A DNA stretch of 19,232 nt, taken from NCBI GenBank assembly GCA_964616135.1, contig CAZTTQ010000017.1, positions 1 through 19,232 of the forward strand. The letters run 5' to 3'. How positions within the stretch are numbered: the stretch's first letter is position 1; each line of letters begins with the position of its first letter. This DNA is from JAJYIV01 sp964616135. GTDB lineage: Bacteria > Patescibacteriota > Patescibacteriia > UBA9934 > GWF2-40-263. The position numbers and the translations under genes were made by a program. Shown here one piece after another: positions 18,832 through 19,232 of this stretch. The notes under the pieces are model-generated. The model searched no databases. It was not told the origin of the DNA and saw nothing but the letters and a program-made list of their open reading frames with translations.

Positions 18832-19232
18832 CGGGAACAGGCCGCCTGGGAACAGAAAGGGCCCGATCGACCGGAACGTTCGGCTTCTCCCGTTGTCTGG
18901 GAGAACGGGTTCACGTGTCGCCTTCGTGGATCCACTCCGGTGCCGCAAGGCACGGAACGACTTCGTGGATGCCAGAAACCCACAAGCGTTCTCCCCGAAC
19001 GTGGGGCGGAAAAACTGAAAGCCCGTTAAGGAAGGACGCTCCAAGCCGGGCTGGAGCTGGGTGTAGGCGCGCGCAGGCGCCAGAGATACCCAAGGCCCTC
19101 CGTTCGTCGGTGGGCTAGCGCGTAGGCGGTGACGGTGAGAGCACGTATCTCATGCGTTGCATTCCAATGGCGGCGTTTCATCGTCCGCCAGGGGGAACCT
19201 ACGTGCATGGAGGTGGCGCCGAGGTCATAAGG
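18802..19232 (+). ncRNA. Candidate giant structured RNA, 3' portion (runs off the window)
   Basis: The structured sequence resumes after the embedded gene: TTCTCCC-GTTGTCT-GGGAGAA (18885-18905), GTGCC-GCAA-GGCAC (18940-18953), CTCCA...TGGAG near 19040-19057, TGAGA...TCTCA (19136-19152), ATGC-GTT-GCAT (19152-19162) and TGGCGG...CCGCCA (19168-19190). The loop GCACGTA (19141-19147) is perfectly complementary to TACGTGC (19200-19206), a second candidate pseudoknot. No reading frame in this stretch looks like a gene. Whether it is one molecule with the 5' portion, or a separate RNA, cannot be decided from the window. Confidence 0.55.

Noticed and set aside
17030..19232. Group II or group I intron, RNase P RNA, tmRNA or SRP RNA
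   Set aside because: No domain V (AGC...GAAA...GTTC) or GTGYG start, no reverse transcriptase or LAGLIDADG gene, no GAGGAAAGUCC or ACAGAA blocks of RNase P, no tmRNA ends, no SRP core GGAAGGAAGCAG. The phrase GAAGGAAGTCCGG at 17384-17396 resembles an RNase P block only superficially.

Overview
The window most likely comes from a member of the Patescibacteria (Candidate Phyla Radiation), judged from gene content and style only. Genes are compact and tightly packed. The isoleucyl-tRNA synthetase is of the eukaryote-like type with a KMSKR loop. Most genes have almost no 5' leader and no Shine-Dalgarno sequence, and sit behind a recurring extended -10 promoter (TGN-TATACT). There are secreted proteins of types common in this group, and central carbon metabolism is represented by the non-oxidative pentose phosphate pathway. 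The rRNA at the left edge would settle the assignment.

Layout. 1-415: 3' end of a 23S rRNA and a 5S rRNA, closed by a terminator. 497-1986 (+): a short operon with a 36-residue membrane peptide, a stand-alone GlmU-like nucleotidyltransferase and a SAM methyltransferase. 1997-2227 (-): a 31-residue lysine-rich basic protein behind a structured leader. 2241-3625 (-): an exported L,D-transpeptidase with FG-GAP-like repeats. 3635-3801 (+): tRNA-Ala(UGC) with its own promoter and terminator. 3806-6784 (-): an operon of two PfkB-type sugar kinases and a 2-hydroxyacid dehydrogenase. 6784-9845 (-): a transketolase split in two genes with a DUF4349 membrane protein between the halves. 9853-10715 (-): a secreted protein with a degenerate cupredoxin domain. 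10713-11851 (-): rpiB-rpe. 11936-12599 (+): an orphan 205-residue protein with a conventional Shine-Dalgarno sequence. 12609-15630 (+): ileS, carrying a small palindromic element inside its coding sequence. 15646-16424 (+): a TrmB-type regulator.

The right-hand 2.8 kb (16428-19232) differs sharply from the rest. Around a ~100-bp AT-rich island lie two divergent strong promoters (TTGACA, 17-bp spacer). The leftward one drives a ~430-nt structured RNA ending in a textbook intrinsic terminator. The rightward one opens at least 2.2 kb of very structured, GC-rich sequence that runs off the window. It contains many perfect hairpins, GNRA tetraloops on the + strand only, two candidate pseudoknots, and a 37-nt hairpin module repeated 1,140 nt apart with covarying stem bases. 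One small protein gene (116 codons, very high GC3) is embedded in it; its sequence resembles, from memory, the CRISPR-associated Csx15 family. I recognise none of RNase P RNA, tmRNA, SRP RNA, or group I or II introns here. This giant-RNA-plus-small-protein locus is the best candidate for an undescribed system in the window.

The metabolic genes fit together. RpiB, Rpe and the two-subunit transketolase interconvert pentose phosphates, and the PfkB kinases could feed sugars or nucleosides into the same pool. The GlmU-like enzyme and the L,D-transpeptidase relate to envelope building.
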